Source of the DNA: an uncultured Lachnospiraceae bacterium
Lineage (GTDB): Bacteria; Bacillota; Clostridia; Lachnospirales; Lachnospiraceae
Direction: 5' to 3'
Assembly (NCBI GenBank): GCA_947644545.1
Contig: CANRZW010000023.1
Span: forward strand, 1-58,400
Length of the DNA stretch: 58,400 nucleotides
Shown: in pieces, positions 35,955 to 43,657 of the stretch
Layout of the letters: each line of letters starts with the position of its first letter
Numbering within the stretch: the stretch's first letter is position 1
Notes under the pieces: model-generated
Told to the model about the DNA's origin: nothing
Databases searched by the model: none
Seen by the model: the letters and a program-made list of their open reading frames with translations, nothing else
Translations under genes and position numbers: made by a program

Positions 35955-36040
35955 ACATCTTTTTCATGACACCCTTTTCATTATATCCTTTTCATTATAT
36001 CTTTTTATTATATTTTTTCACTATACCTTTTTACATGACA
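35955..36040. repeat. AT-rich degenerate tandem repeat, about 14-15 bp unit
   Basis: The unit CCTTTTCATTATAT occurs twice exactly (35972-35985 and 35987-36000) and then in decaying copies to about 36040. It lies upstream of the first GNAT gene and could change promoter spacing if its copy number varies. No gene is present here. Confidence 0.6.
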
Positions 36041-36128
36041 TCGAATTAATAAAAAGTTATCAGGGCTTTATTCTATATGTTAGGAGTATAATTTTTAATC
36101 GCACAGACATTCTTAACAAGTTCCAGAT

Positions 36129-36881
36129 CTACTGCTTCTTCCAATAAGTCCATTTCACCGCAGGTTTATATCCAATTGCTTTATAAAAGCTATTTTCTCC
36201 TCCCGTCATATGCGTTGCGCCCAATGCCTTTGTCCTTCGATACATTTCAGATAAGGCACCCGCCGCCAGCCCTTTATGGCGATATTCCGGAATTGTACAA
36301 AGCGGTTCCATATAAGCCAGTTTATTTTCTGGAGTCCACCACATTCCCGCATAACAAGCATACTCTCCTTTTTCATCGGCGATGGTAACTGCCAGATCCG
36401 TCGTTGCGTGCGGCGCTGCCTTTAATAAATAGTCATTCTGCTCGTATTGATGATCCCATGGGCCTTCACTTTGCTCATGATCGAAACCTTTCCAACAACA
36501 CTTATTTCCCTTATCCATATCATACTCGTCCGGATTCACGAAATGAAATCCCTTCGGCAAAGGGTAATCCAATACATCTTCAAAATCAAATTGCATATCC
36601 CACTTTTCTGATTTCTGATGATATCCCGCCTGCTCTGCAGCCTTCATCAATGCGTCCTGTCCTCCAAAAAGAACCCGGCATATTCCTTCGTCCTTTTTTA
36701 ACATATGGGTATCGGCATATTCAATCATCTCTGGCGCTAATTCCTCATATCCGGGTTTCAGGCTAAAATAAATATCGGTGACAGGATTTTCATAAAAGCA
36801 AAATGCCACAATCTTACCGTTATCTTCCCAAATGCGATTTCTATAAGAATATGTGATATCCTGTTTCACTTTTGCCTCCAT
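36129..36881 (-). CDS. GNAT-family N-acetyltransferase (2 of 5), possibly N-terminally truncated
   Basis: A 250-residue protein with a C-terminal GNAT core: CTIPEYRHKGLAAGALSEMYRR near residue 205 is the acetyl-CoA motif and the ending KAIGYKPAVKWTYWKKQ is typical of this subgroup. No ribosome site precedes ATG 36881. The same frame stays open for about 20 more codons with a protein-like composition before meeting a stop, so the original N-terminus may have been lost by mutation. It may still be translated. Substrate unknown. Confidence 0.7.
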   Translation of the reverse strand: MEAKVKQDITYSYRNRIWEDNGKIVAFCFYENPVTDIYFSLKPGYEELAPEMIEYADTHMLKKDEGICRVLFGGQDALMKAAEQAGYHQKSEKWDMQFDFEDVLDYPLPKGFHFVNPDEYDMDKGNKCCWKGFDHEQSEGPWDHQYEQNDYLLKAAPHATTDLAVTIADEKGEYACYAGMWWTPENKLAYMEPLCTIPEYRHKGLAAGALSEMYRRTKALGATHMTGGENSFYKAIGYKPAVKWTYWKKQ

Positions 36882-36997
36882 TCCGAAGCGCTTTGCGCTG
36901 AGGATGAGGTCAATAGAATTTACCCAATCTTTATCCTCAGATTCTTATACGCTTTCCTGTTAAGAATTGATTAAATAGCATAACACAGGGACTTTTA

Positions 36998-37948
36998 TCA
37001 TCTCAACTGTATAATTCGCTCATCAATTCTTCGTACTACGCTGTTGGTGTAAGCATTAAAATATTTCAACCAAAACCCGCGGGCTGTCGGATTGAAACTT
37101 TCAAAGTCTACTCCGAGTCTGGTATAGCCTTCTCTTTTCAGCACAGCTATGGTAAAGTTCAGTAAATTTTGATATAATCCCTTACCTCTGTGCTCCGGCA
37201 GGCAGTATGCGCCTCCGATATGACGATAGAAATTCCCCCTTGCAACAAACGTTTCTCCCGGACCCCAAATTATTACAAACGCACATAATATTCCGTTCTG
37301 CTTTGCTACAAAGCAGCGTGCTCCCTCCTGCATCGAGGATACTACAAACTCCTCCTGGGTTTCAGGCTTGCGCTTCATAAAAAAAGGACTTGCGCAATAA
37401 TGGCGGTGCAACGCCAAATAAAGCGGATAAACAAAATGATATTCGTCTTGTGACAATTCAGTAAACTCATAGCCTGCACAAGGTTCACAGTCAATCAATT
37501 CCATCGGACGAATGGCATCTAAACAGCGCAAACCAAAGCCATAACGGAAAAACTGTTGTTGAAGTTCCTCCTCATGAGCATATAGGCAGATTGCATGGGA
37601 CACTGCCCCGGTCTTTACCCACTTTTCCCCTGCCGCCTGATACATGGCTGCATAAATTTTTGAGCGGTCTTTAGAAACGGCTGCATTTGCACCCATTGGA
37701 GAAAAAATTCCTCTCACATCAGTGGCGCCAAACGCATTGTCAAAGGGTTCATAACAGCACAAGAATCCGATCATCTTTTCATTCTCAAATGCAGCAACAC
37801 CCAATCCGTTTTCCGCAAAACCATATAAATTAGGAAGATCACATACCTCGGGCAGCTCTTTTACATACTGCCGCTCATCATAGTAATTTGCACGAGCAAT
37901 GTTCATTGCTTCCTCAATGTGCCTCTTTTCAAAGTTAAAAATATCCAT
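36998..37948 (-). CDS. GNAT-family N-acetyltransferase (3 of 5), two-domain
   Basis: A 316-residue protein with two GNAT-like halves. The C-terminal half has YCLPEHRGKGLYQNLLNFTI near residue 250, a good acetyl-CoA loop; the N-terminal half (about residues 1-130) is a degenerate copy. GGAGAG precedes ATG 37948. It lies between other acetyltransferase genes, 19 bases before gene 4 reading rightwards, and both are probably on one leftward transcript. Substrate unknown. Confidence 0.85.
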   Translation of the reverse strand: MDIFNFEKRHIEEAMNIARANYYDERQYVKELPEVCDLPNLYGFAENGLGVAAFENEKMIGFLCCYEPFDNAFGATDVRGIFSPMGANAAVSKDRSKIYAAMYQAAGEKWVKTGAVSHAICLYAHEEELQQQFFRYGFGLRCLDAIRPMELIDCEPCAGYEFTELSQDEYHFVYPLYLALHRHYCASPFFMKRKPETQEEFVVSSMQEGARCFVAKQNGILCAFVIIWGPGETFVARGNFYRHIGGAYCLPEHRGKGLYQNLLNFTIAVLKREGYTRLGVDFESFNPTARGFWLKYFNAYTNSVVRRIDERIIQLR

Positions 37949-37967
37949 CCATTCTCTCCTTAATTGA

Positions 37968-38453
37968 CTACCGGAGAGCTAAATTATGGTCACCCTCCGT
38001 ATTTGCATGTATCTGAATGTATCTGATAATATTTTCATATCGCATCATCTCCTTTGCATAAAAATATCTATTATAAACACAAGAAAATCTCGGTTCTTTT
38101 CCTTTCGCCGAAACACCTCCAATCGTTATAAATTTACCGGTCTTAGAATTTTCTCTTGCATAATCAACCAAATGATTAACAATCATAGTGCCAATACCTT
38201 TTCGCTGAAATTGCGGCAAAATGATTATTTCCTGGAGATACCAATACATAGCACCGTCTCCAACAAGTCTTCCCATTCCCACAAGTTCGCCATTATAGAT
38301 TGCAGAAACATTCATCAAACCATTATGTAAAGCTTTTCGAGCATGTTCCACCGGTATCTCGACAAGCCCTGCCTGTATTCGCAATCTTACAAAATCCTCC
38401 GCCTGCAAAATATTATCAACAAGTCTGATTTCTTCACAAATATTCTCAGCCAT
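37968..38453 (-). CDS. GNAT-family N-acetyltransferase (4 of 5)
   Basis: A 161-residue single-domain acetyltransferase with IIILPQFQRKGIGTMIVNHLVDYA near residue 75 (QxxGxG loop) and the preceding GDGAMYWYLQEI strand. Resembles small aminoglycoside/PhnO-type GNATs, but no substrate can be named. ATG 38453 is preferred for length; only a weak G-rich ribosome site precedes it. The gap to gene 3 is 19 bases. Confidence 0.84.
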   Translation of the reverse strand: MAENICEEIRLVDNILQAEDFVRLRIQAGLVEIPVEHARKALHNGLMNVSAIYNGELVGMGRLVGDGAMYWYLQEIIILPQFQRKGIGTMIVNHLVDYARENSKTGKFITIGGVSAKGKEPRFSCVYNRYFYAKEMMRYENIIRYIQIHANTEGDHNLALR

Positions 38454-38607
38454 ATTCGCCCACCCATTATTGTAACAATAAGTGTCTGATTTTTCTGTAT
38501 CGTTTCTGCCCAAAATCTGCAAATAATTTCTTTTGATTGTACCAATTCCACATTTTATTCGCTAGGATAGAAGCAGATAAATGTTATTCCACAATTCTTG
38601 ACATTTG

Positions 38608-39213
38608 CTATTTATCAAATGCAAACTCTTTATCAAAAGCTCTCACTGTTTCACGATTAAGCTCATCATTATAAATATCCGATTCAAAATATTTTCCTCC
38701 ACGAAAATCTTTCAAATACCCCTCTTCCAGTTCCATAGCCATAAACGCAGGATAATTATAACCCTCTGAATCCGATATTTCATAAAATACCGCTTGTTTA
38801 AAACCAAATTGCGGATAGTACTCCGGTCTGCCAAAAAATAAAATAGCGCCATAATCTAACCTTTTCGCTTGTTCTATCATTGCTTGAACAAGTGCTTTTC
38901 CAACGCCCTGACGCTGATATTCAGGCAACACACTTAAAGGACCAAAGTTTAGGACCGGAAGTACATGATTCTCCCTTTTAACAACAGCATTACTACAAAT
39001 AATGTGTCCAACAATAGTGCCATCTTCTAGTTCAGCGACTAAACTTAATGCCATAATACCATCACGACGCCTTAACTCATGAACCATCCAATGCTCATAA
39101 GGACAGCCAATCTGGCCTCGCTTGATTCTATCAGGATAGCCGAATGCGGATCTTGTTATTTCCTCTACTCTTCGATAATCTTTTTCTTCTTCAAGTCTGA
39201 CATTGATATCCAT
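38608..39213 (-). CDS. GNAT-family N-acetyltransferase (5 of 5)
   Basis: A 201-residue acetyltransferase of the YhbS-like group: LSVLPEYQRQGVGKALVQAMIEQA near residue 95 is the acetyl-CoA loop and FFGRPEYYPQFGFKQA the following signature. GGAGGAG precedes ATG 39213. It is the most upstream of the five leftward acetyltransferase genes and sits about 200 bases from the left att-like repeat at 39412. Substrate unknown. Confidence 0.87.
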   Translation of the reverse strand: MDINVRLEEEKDYRRVEEITRSAFGYPDRIKRGQIGCPYEHWMVHELRRRDGIMALSLVAELEDGTIVGHIICSNAVVKRENHVLPVLNFGPLSVLPEYQRQGVGKALVQAMIEQAKRLDYGAILFFGRPEYYPQFGFKQAVFYEISDSEGYNYPAFMAMELEEGYLKDFRGGKYFESDIYNDELNRETVRAFDKEFAFDK

Positions 39214-39411
39214 CCACTCCTCCAAAAACAATCCTATATTATGATCAATTATATCACTGTACATGACACATCACAATAACAGTAAGACAGGATACGCGGA
39301 AATCACAACCATACACATCCCACATTTCCTATCGCTCCAACAATTTCTCTATTTCCCAGTTCTGCCCTTCAAATCGTTCTGTCTTTCATACAAATTTTCT
39401 CAAGGAATTAA

Positions 39412-39448
39412 GGTGCTTATTTTTATTATTTGGCTCTACTCACAAGAT
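39412..39448. repeat. Left 37-bp direct repeat, probable attachment site
   Basis: The 37-base sequence starting GGTGCTTATTTTTATT recurs at 43352-43388 in the same orientation with one mismatch (position 28). The two copies bracket decayed transposon genes and an IS element. The right copy overlaps the stop codon of an EF-Tu gene fragment. This fits the attL/attR pair of an integrated element. Confidence 0.72.
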
Positions 39449-39534
39449 TACTCGCTGATAGTTGCCTTATACCCCATTTGATAGACACAGAGCACGAGTG
39501 GTATAATCTATCCAGAAAGTCAGGAGGAAAAATT

Positions 39535-39696
39535 ATGGCACAGACGTACAGGATCCAATTCAAGAAAGAGGCATGAGGAGGCCCTGACCTCCCATCGGGC
39601 GGCAAAGGCGGCGATCAACGATATTCTGGACGGGGCCAAGCTCCCCAGGATGGACGCTTGCCGCTTGTGCGCTCCTGGAAATTCGCTAAAATTTGA
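39535..39696 (+). pseudogene. Frameshifted small Tn/ICE-associated gene
   Basis: Starts ATGGCACAGACG after AGGAGG, giving MAQTYRIQFKKEA, then stops. The reading continues in the next frame as HEEALTSHRAAKAAINDILDG and returns to the first frame as DGRLPLVRSWKFAKI, ending at TGA 39694-39696. Two frameshifts thus split a short protein of about 50 residues. Its sequence style matches small proteins that travel with Tn1549/Tn4451-like elements. Confidence 0.65.
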
Positions 39697-39735
39697 CCTT
39701 TTCAGCAGAGTGTGGTTCCTTTTTTCTAAAGGTAC

Positions 39736-39777
39736 TTGACAATGCATCAATAATCCGCTACGATGAACAATGTTCAT
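39736..39777 (+). promoter_or_regulatory. Promoter and operator of the TetR gene
   Basis: Consensus -35 TTGACA (39736-39741), 17-base spacer, -10 TACGAT (39759-39764). A perfect palindrome ATGAACAATGTTCAT (39763-39777) overlaps the -10 and start point. TetR proteins usually bind such dyads in their own promoter, so autorepression is the simplest reading. The palindrome lies 16 bases before the TetR start codon. Confidence 0.75.
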
Positions 39778-39793
39778 GTTGGAGGGTGATGGA

Positions 39794-40351
39794 ATGAATA
39801 CCGTTGTAACGTCAAGAGAGGATATTTTGAAAACCAGTCGAAAATTGGTTCAACAACAAGGATGGTCCGCAATCAACATCCGTTCTGTCGCGACAGCTTG
39901 TGAAGTATCCGTGGGATCTATTTACAATTATTTTGATTCTAAGGCTGCCTTAGTGAGCGCCACAGTCGAAAGCGTCTGGTGCGAAATTTTCCATCGTCCA
40001 GAGGACAGCGCTATATTTCAGGACACGCAAGCCTGTATCACCTGGATGTATAGGCAGATGGAACAAGGCGGCAAGCAGTATCCCGGATTTTTTACGTTGC
40101 ATTCTCTGGGCTTTATGCGTGAGGATAAAGTAGATGGAAAACAGAAAATGCAACAGACCTGGCAGCATATTCTGGATGAGCTGGGTTCTGTCTTAAAGCG
40201 GGATACCAAGATTCGGTCCGATGCCTTTACGGAACAATTTACTGTGGAAAGGTTTGCGGATGTCCTATTTTCGCTGATGCTGTCCGCTTTGTTGAGGCAG
40301 GACTATGACCCCACGGCCTTATTGGAGATCATTCACAGAACCCTATATTAA
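39794..40351 (+). CDS. TetR-family transcriptional regulator
   Basis: A 185-residue repressor. The DNA-binding domain (residues about 8-52) has the typical SVATACEVSVGSIYNYFDSKAALVSA helix-turn-helix; the rest is an all-helical ligand-binding domain. ATG 39794 has GGAGGG upstream. A palindromic operator overlaps its promoter. It leads a likely operon with two small membrane-protein genes, so these probably encode what it controls. Confidence 0.9.
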   Translation: MNTVVTSREDILKTSRKLVQQQGWSAINIRSVATACEVSVGSIYNYFDSKAALVSATVESVWCEIFHRPEDSAIFQDTQACITWMYRQMEQGGKQYPGFFTLHSLGFMREDKVDGKQKMQQTWQHILDELGSVLKRDTKIRSDAFTEQFTVERFADVLFSLMLSALLRQDYDPTALLEIIHRTLY

Positions 40352-40419
40352 AATTCCCACGGAAGTGTGGGAATTTTATATCCAGCAAAATGAACGACGT
40401 TCAGAATGGGGGGTGAACT

Positions 40420-40851
40420 ATGAAAGTAAACCGAAATACTCTGCTACTGCTGGCCGGTTCGGTGTGGAGCGCAGCTGGTGTCAACATTCTTCGCATTGGA
40501 CTGAGTGCCTATACAGCTTATCAATCTATACTGAATTTTTTGCTGTCTGTAATGGTTTTTGCCGTGTTTCAAAAATTTATTTTTGGGAAACTGGTAAAAA
40601 AGCATACCGCCAGAATTAACGCCTATCTGGAAGAACAGCATTTTTTTATGAAGTTCTTTGATAGAAAATCATTTGCGATTATGGCAGTGATGATAACCGG
40701 CGGCATTGGACTGCGGACAAGCGAATTGGTGCCAGAACAGTTTATCGCCGTATTCTATACCGGCCTGGGGGCTTCCCTTTTGACGGCAGGCGTATTGTTT
40801 GGCCGCAACTATGTTAGAGCATTGTATGCCGCAGTTCAAAATAAAACTTAA
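40420..40851 (+). CDS. Small membrane protein of the TetR operon
   Basis: A 143-residue protein with four hydrophobic segments (about residues 8-28, 34-52, 85-101 and 108-128) and a KKHTARINAYLEEQH loop in the middle. No known family is recognised. A G-rich ribosome site (GGGGGG region) lies shortly before ATG 40420. It is 68 bases after the TetR gene and 13 bases before the next membrane gene. Confidence 0.78.
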   Translation: MKVNRNTLLLLAGSVWSAAGVNILRIGLSAYTAYQSILNFLLSVMVFAVFQKFIFGKLVKKHTARINAYLEEQHFFMKFFDRKSFAIMAVMITGGIGLRTSELVPEQFIAVFYTGLGASLLTAGVLFGRNYVRALYAAVQNKT

Positions 40852-40864
40852 AGGAGAAAAAACT

Positions 40865-41530
40865 ATGCAAGCGATTGTGGAAACCTTGTTTGATACAGTC
40901 TATCTGATTTCTGTTATTACCATTGGTATTTTGATGATCCGGGGCAGCAAAGGAAATCGCCAATTCCGTTTATTCGGATGGATGGCGGTTGTGTTAGGGG
41001 CGGGAGATTCATTTCATTTGGTTCCTCGCGCTCTTGCCCTATGTACCACCGGCCTGGAAAATTACACGGTTCCCTTGGGCCTCGGAAAGTGGATCACCTC
41101 GGTCACAATGACAATTTTCTATGTGCTGCTCTATTATGTCTGGCGGCAGCGGTATCAAATCACTGGTCAGAATGGCCTGACATCTGCTGTATATGGCTTG
41201 GCCGGAATGAGAATTGTTCTGTGCATGATGCCTCAGAATCAATGGCTCAGTGCCGAAGCGCCCCTTTCCTGGGGTGTTTACCGCAACATCCCTTTCGCCT
41301 TGCTGGGACTTTTGATAATTATTTTGTTCTATCGTAGTGCAAAAGATCCGGGAGATAAGGCGTTTCGCTGGATGTGGCTGACCATTGTACTCAGCTTTGG
41401 CTTCTACATCCCAGTGGTGTTGTGGGCGGACACCATTCCACTAATTGGGATGCTGATGATCCCCAAGACCTGCGCCTATGTGTGGACGGTGCTTATTGGC
41501 TATTTTGCTATGAAACAGGAATGTAAGTGA
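40865..41530 (+). CDS. Seven-helix membrane protein of the TetR operon
   Basis: A 221-residue protein with about seven transmembrane segments along its length and no soluble domain. Charged loops such as IRGSKGNRQFR follow the first helix. I recognise no family. AAAGGAG is nine bases before ATG 40865. It follows the previous membrane gene by 13 bases, so the two may form one complex under TetR control. Its end runs directly into decayed Tn/ICE sequence. Confidence 0.78.
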   Translation: MQAIVETLFDTVYLISVITIGILMIRGSKGNRQFRLFGWMAVVLGAGDSFHLVPRALALCTTGLENYTVPLGLGKWITSVTMTIFYVLLYYVWRQRYQITGQNGLTSAVYGLAGMRIVLCMMPQNQWLSAEAPLSWGVYRNIPFALLGLLIIILFYRSAKDPGDKAFRWMWLTIVLSFGFYIPVVLWADTIPLIGMLMIPKTCAYVWTVLIGYFAMKQECK

Positions 41531-41543
41531 AGGCGGGGCGGTT

Positions 41544-41779
41544 ATGAAGCGATACATGAACATGGCCCTGATCCCCCGTTGACCCCGGAAGAGATCATGG
41601 AGCTGGCCGAGGGCCACGCCGCCCTCTATGCCTCTCTTGATCGCCTCCCGCACGTCCAGGCCCGGCACGTCTATGCCCACTATATCCTGGGCAGGAGCAA
41701 GACGGGAATTGCCAGGGCGGAAAATGTGACGGAGAACGCCACGCGAGACAGTATCAGCCGGAGCATAGGAGGGCAGATT
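41544..41779 (+). pseudogene. Remnant of a sigma-like helix-turn-helix gene of Tn/ICE type
   Basis: A start MKRYMNMALIPR at ATG 41544 stops at once. The body, in another frame, reads LTPEEIMELAEGHAALYASL and then VYAHYILGRSKTGIARAE, a sigma-70 region 4-like helix-turn-helix found in conjugative transposons. The expected C-terminus is missing: the frame runs on into the TnpW-like start at 41780. At least one frameshift is needed, so it is decayed. Confidence 0.65.
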
Positions 41780-41966
41780 ATGGCACAGACGAGGCCCAGC
41801 TACCACAAGGAAGTGAAAACGGCCTCTTTCCAGGGCCGGATGATTACCGTTGAAAACCTGACCCCATTCTCGCCCCAAGGTGCGGGACAAGCGCAAGCGG
41901 GAGATCGAGACGGGGTTTTATTCCGTGTTCCGCAAGTACACTCCGGGCCGCGCGGAAATGCATTGA
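41780..41966 (+). pseudogene. TnpW-like transposon protein, frameshifted
   Basis: ATG 41780 has GGAGGG upstream and gives MAQTRPSYHKEVKTASFQ and then GRMITVENLTPFSP, the TnpW-like pattern. Near 41878 the frame shifts; the correct continuation KVRDKRKREIETGFYSVFRK lies in another frame and ends at TGA 41964-41966. One single-base change is enough to explain it. The IS3 element begins 29 bases downstream. Confidence 0.7.
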
Positions 41967-42024
41967 CCGGGTGACATTGATATTGTCAATATTGGTTGAC
42001 ACTTTTTTACAAGGATATCAATGC

Positions 42025-42926
42025 CTAAGCAGCATCCAGAGATTCATAGTATCCCTGTCGTTTAACCATAGAAGGGAGTCCCTCATTAGCGGAGCATATC
42101 CTTCTGTTGTTCCAGTAGCCGATGAAATATCTAAAGATAAGTGTTTCCACTTCCTCCACAGCCATTTTCCTTGTATCATGCCTCCCATAAAGGAGTTCCT
42201 CTTTCATCCGTGCCCACATGCTCTCGCAGCGTGCGTTGTCATGGCAGCGTCCCCCGGCTCTGTTCATGCTTTGAAGAATGCCGTATTTTGCAACCGCCCT
42301 GCGATAGGTTTCGCTGGTGTACTGTGTTCCGCGGTCAGAGTGGATAATGGCTCCTCTAAGCGCTGGATAGGCGTGGACGGCGTTGTCAAGCGTCCGCTCA
42401 CATAATGCCGCTTTCATGCTGGTATCCATTGCCAGTCCCAGGACTGCAGCATCAAAACAGTCAAATATGGCGGATACATACAGCTTTCCGTCTTTTGCGC
42501 TGATTTCAGTTATATCTGTAACGCATTTTTTTAACGGCTCTTTGGATGAAAAATCCCGTTTCAGCAGATCGTCTGATTTTCGCGCCTCACGGTCCGCTTT
42601 AGTAATTCCGTTGGGTTTGCGTTTCGGACGGTGGATGAGGCCGATTTTCTCCATGACGCGGTAAACCGTCCTTTCGCCGGGAATACGGATGTTTTCCGGT
42701 TGTTTTAAGAGAAGCGCCTGATACATGCGGATCCGTCCATAAGTATCGTTACATTCATCTTCTGATGCGATTGCTTGCATAATATCGGCTAAATCCTGAT
42801 ATTTCCACGGACGGTCTTTGTCTGCCAGCCGTTTATAAAATCCCTGCCGCGTGCCTTTCAGCATCCGGCAAAAGAAATTTTTCCCTTTATCACGCCGTCT
42901 TCGGTTTTGATAGCAAGAAACATCAT
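42025..42926 (-). pseudogene. IS3-family transposase OrfB (DDE), frameshifted
   Basis: The catalytic DDE residues are present: D in CVTDITE, D in IHSDRGTQYTS and E in ARCESMWARMKEE. The natural start is probably ATG 42926, overlapping the OrfA stop as ATGA; it gives MMFLAIKTEDGVIKGKISF, then the frame is lost at about 42870-42878 (a T-run), after which the large open frame CRMLKGTRQGFY continues to the end. The apparent longer start at 42993 only reads OrfA sequence in a wrong frame. Confidence 0.78.
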
Positions 42927-43264
42927 TCTCTGCTTTTTGCAGACTTCCGACGGCCAGCAGCGAAAAAAGCGCTTGCTTCCTCAAGAAATTCATTTTCTTT
43001 TTTCAAACGACGAATTTGTTTTTCCTGCTCTTTGACCTGTCTGCGCAGGAGAGACAATTCCTCTGCGAGACTCATTGCTGTCTGTGGTATATGCGAGCCG
43101 GAGCCGACATTTAGCCGTCCCTCTCTTGCTGCTTTCGTCCATGAATATATGGTATTTTCAGGGATACCCAGTTCAGAAGCTGCTTTTGCACCGCCAAGCT
43201 CCTTTGCCAGCTTTACGGCCTGGATCTTATATTCCGTATCGTATTTGCGTTATTGTTTTATCAC
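42923..43264 (-). pseudogene. IS3-family OrfA (HTH), broken near its start
   Basis: From 43248 the frame reads RKYDTEYKIQAVKLAKELGG, a helix-turn-helix and a leucine-zipper-like tail ending FLEEASAFFAAGRRKSAK. An in-frame TAA at 43249-43251 precedes it. A GTG at 43264, nine bases after GGAGG, opens a different frame (NKTI), so one base change near 43250 appears to have broken the N-terminus. Confidence 0.7.
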
Positions 43265-43351
43265 TATTAGTTTCCTCCTTATTTCTCTTTGATTATACAT
43301 CAAATCCTTGCGTATAAGGTGTCAACTAAAATGATACAACATCAGGATTGC

Positions 43352-43388
43352 GGTGCTTATTTTTATTATTTGGCTCTAATCACAAGAT
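43352..43388. repeat. Right 37-bp direct repeat, probable attachment site at tuf
   Basis: Second copy of the repeat at 39412-39448, 36 of 37 bases identical and in the same orientation. Its right end is the first base of the stop codon of an EF-Tu gene fragment read on the minus strand. It therefore marks the original sequence just downstream of a tuf gene. Confidence 0.72.
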
Positions 43389-43441
43389 CACTTGATAATC
43401 GTAGCCACACGTCCAGAACCAACAGTTCTACCACCCTCACG
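43388..43441 (-). pseudogene. Displaced 3' end of an EF-Tu gene (tuf fragment)
   Basis: Read leftwards from 43441, 17 codons and a stop give REGGRTVGSGRVATIIK, the well-known C-terminus of elongation factor Tu. Upstream of the arginine the sequence is not EF-Tu. A 3' fragment left at an element boundary is what integration into the end of a gene produces: the element restores the gene with its own copy and pushes the old end away. The intact tuf would then lie right of the window. Confidence 0.75.
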
Positions 43442-43657
43442 GTTTTCTGTGGTGGAAATCAGGGTGATTTTGTGTGATTTTCAGGGCTTTTTCGACGGTT
43501 TTTTCTTTGATATGCACCCTGTATCTGAGGTTTTGGGGATTTTTGTTATCATGGTGTTATCACGGATATCAATATACTTATCTTATATTCAAAATATTAG
43601 CAATTTGAGTGCTTTAGTATCTTTTACCCACTCCCAAACATTCATCATTAACATATT
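43442..43657. other. Left margin of the large element, no gene seen
   Basis: About 215 bases between the tuf fragment and the HEPN gene. AT-rich, with runs of T at about 43490-43510 but no good hairpin. If the element is site-specifically integrated, its left end with recombinase binding sites should lie here. No gene supported. Confidence 0.4.

Larger units (their letters stand above)
41995..43326 (-). mobile_element. IS3-family insertion sequence, decayed
   Basis: About 1.33 kb bounded by imperfect inverted ends: GTTGACAC at 41995-42002 and GTGTCAAC at 43319-43326, with further matches inward (both ends reach an AAGGAT). It holds OrfA and OrfB of an IS150-like element reading leftwards. 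Each has a frame break, so the copy is probably inactive. No target-site duplication is evident. Confidence 0.8.

Noticed and set aside
41579..41974. A single 131-residue protein from the plus strand
   Set aside because: It joins the body of a sigma-like gene to the front of a TnpW-like gene and then a shifted tail; it is two decayed genes rather than one real fusion.
42025..42993. A complete 322-residue OrfB starting at 42993
   Set aside because: Its first about 40 residues come from OrfA and the OrfA-OrfB junction in a wrong frame; the expected OrfB N-terminus is found in another frame from 42926.
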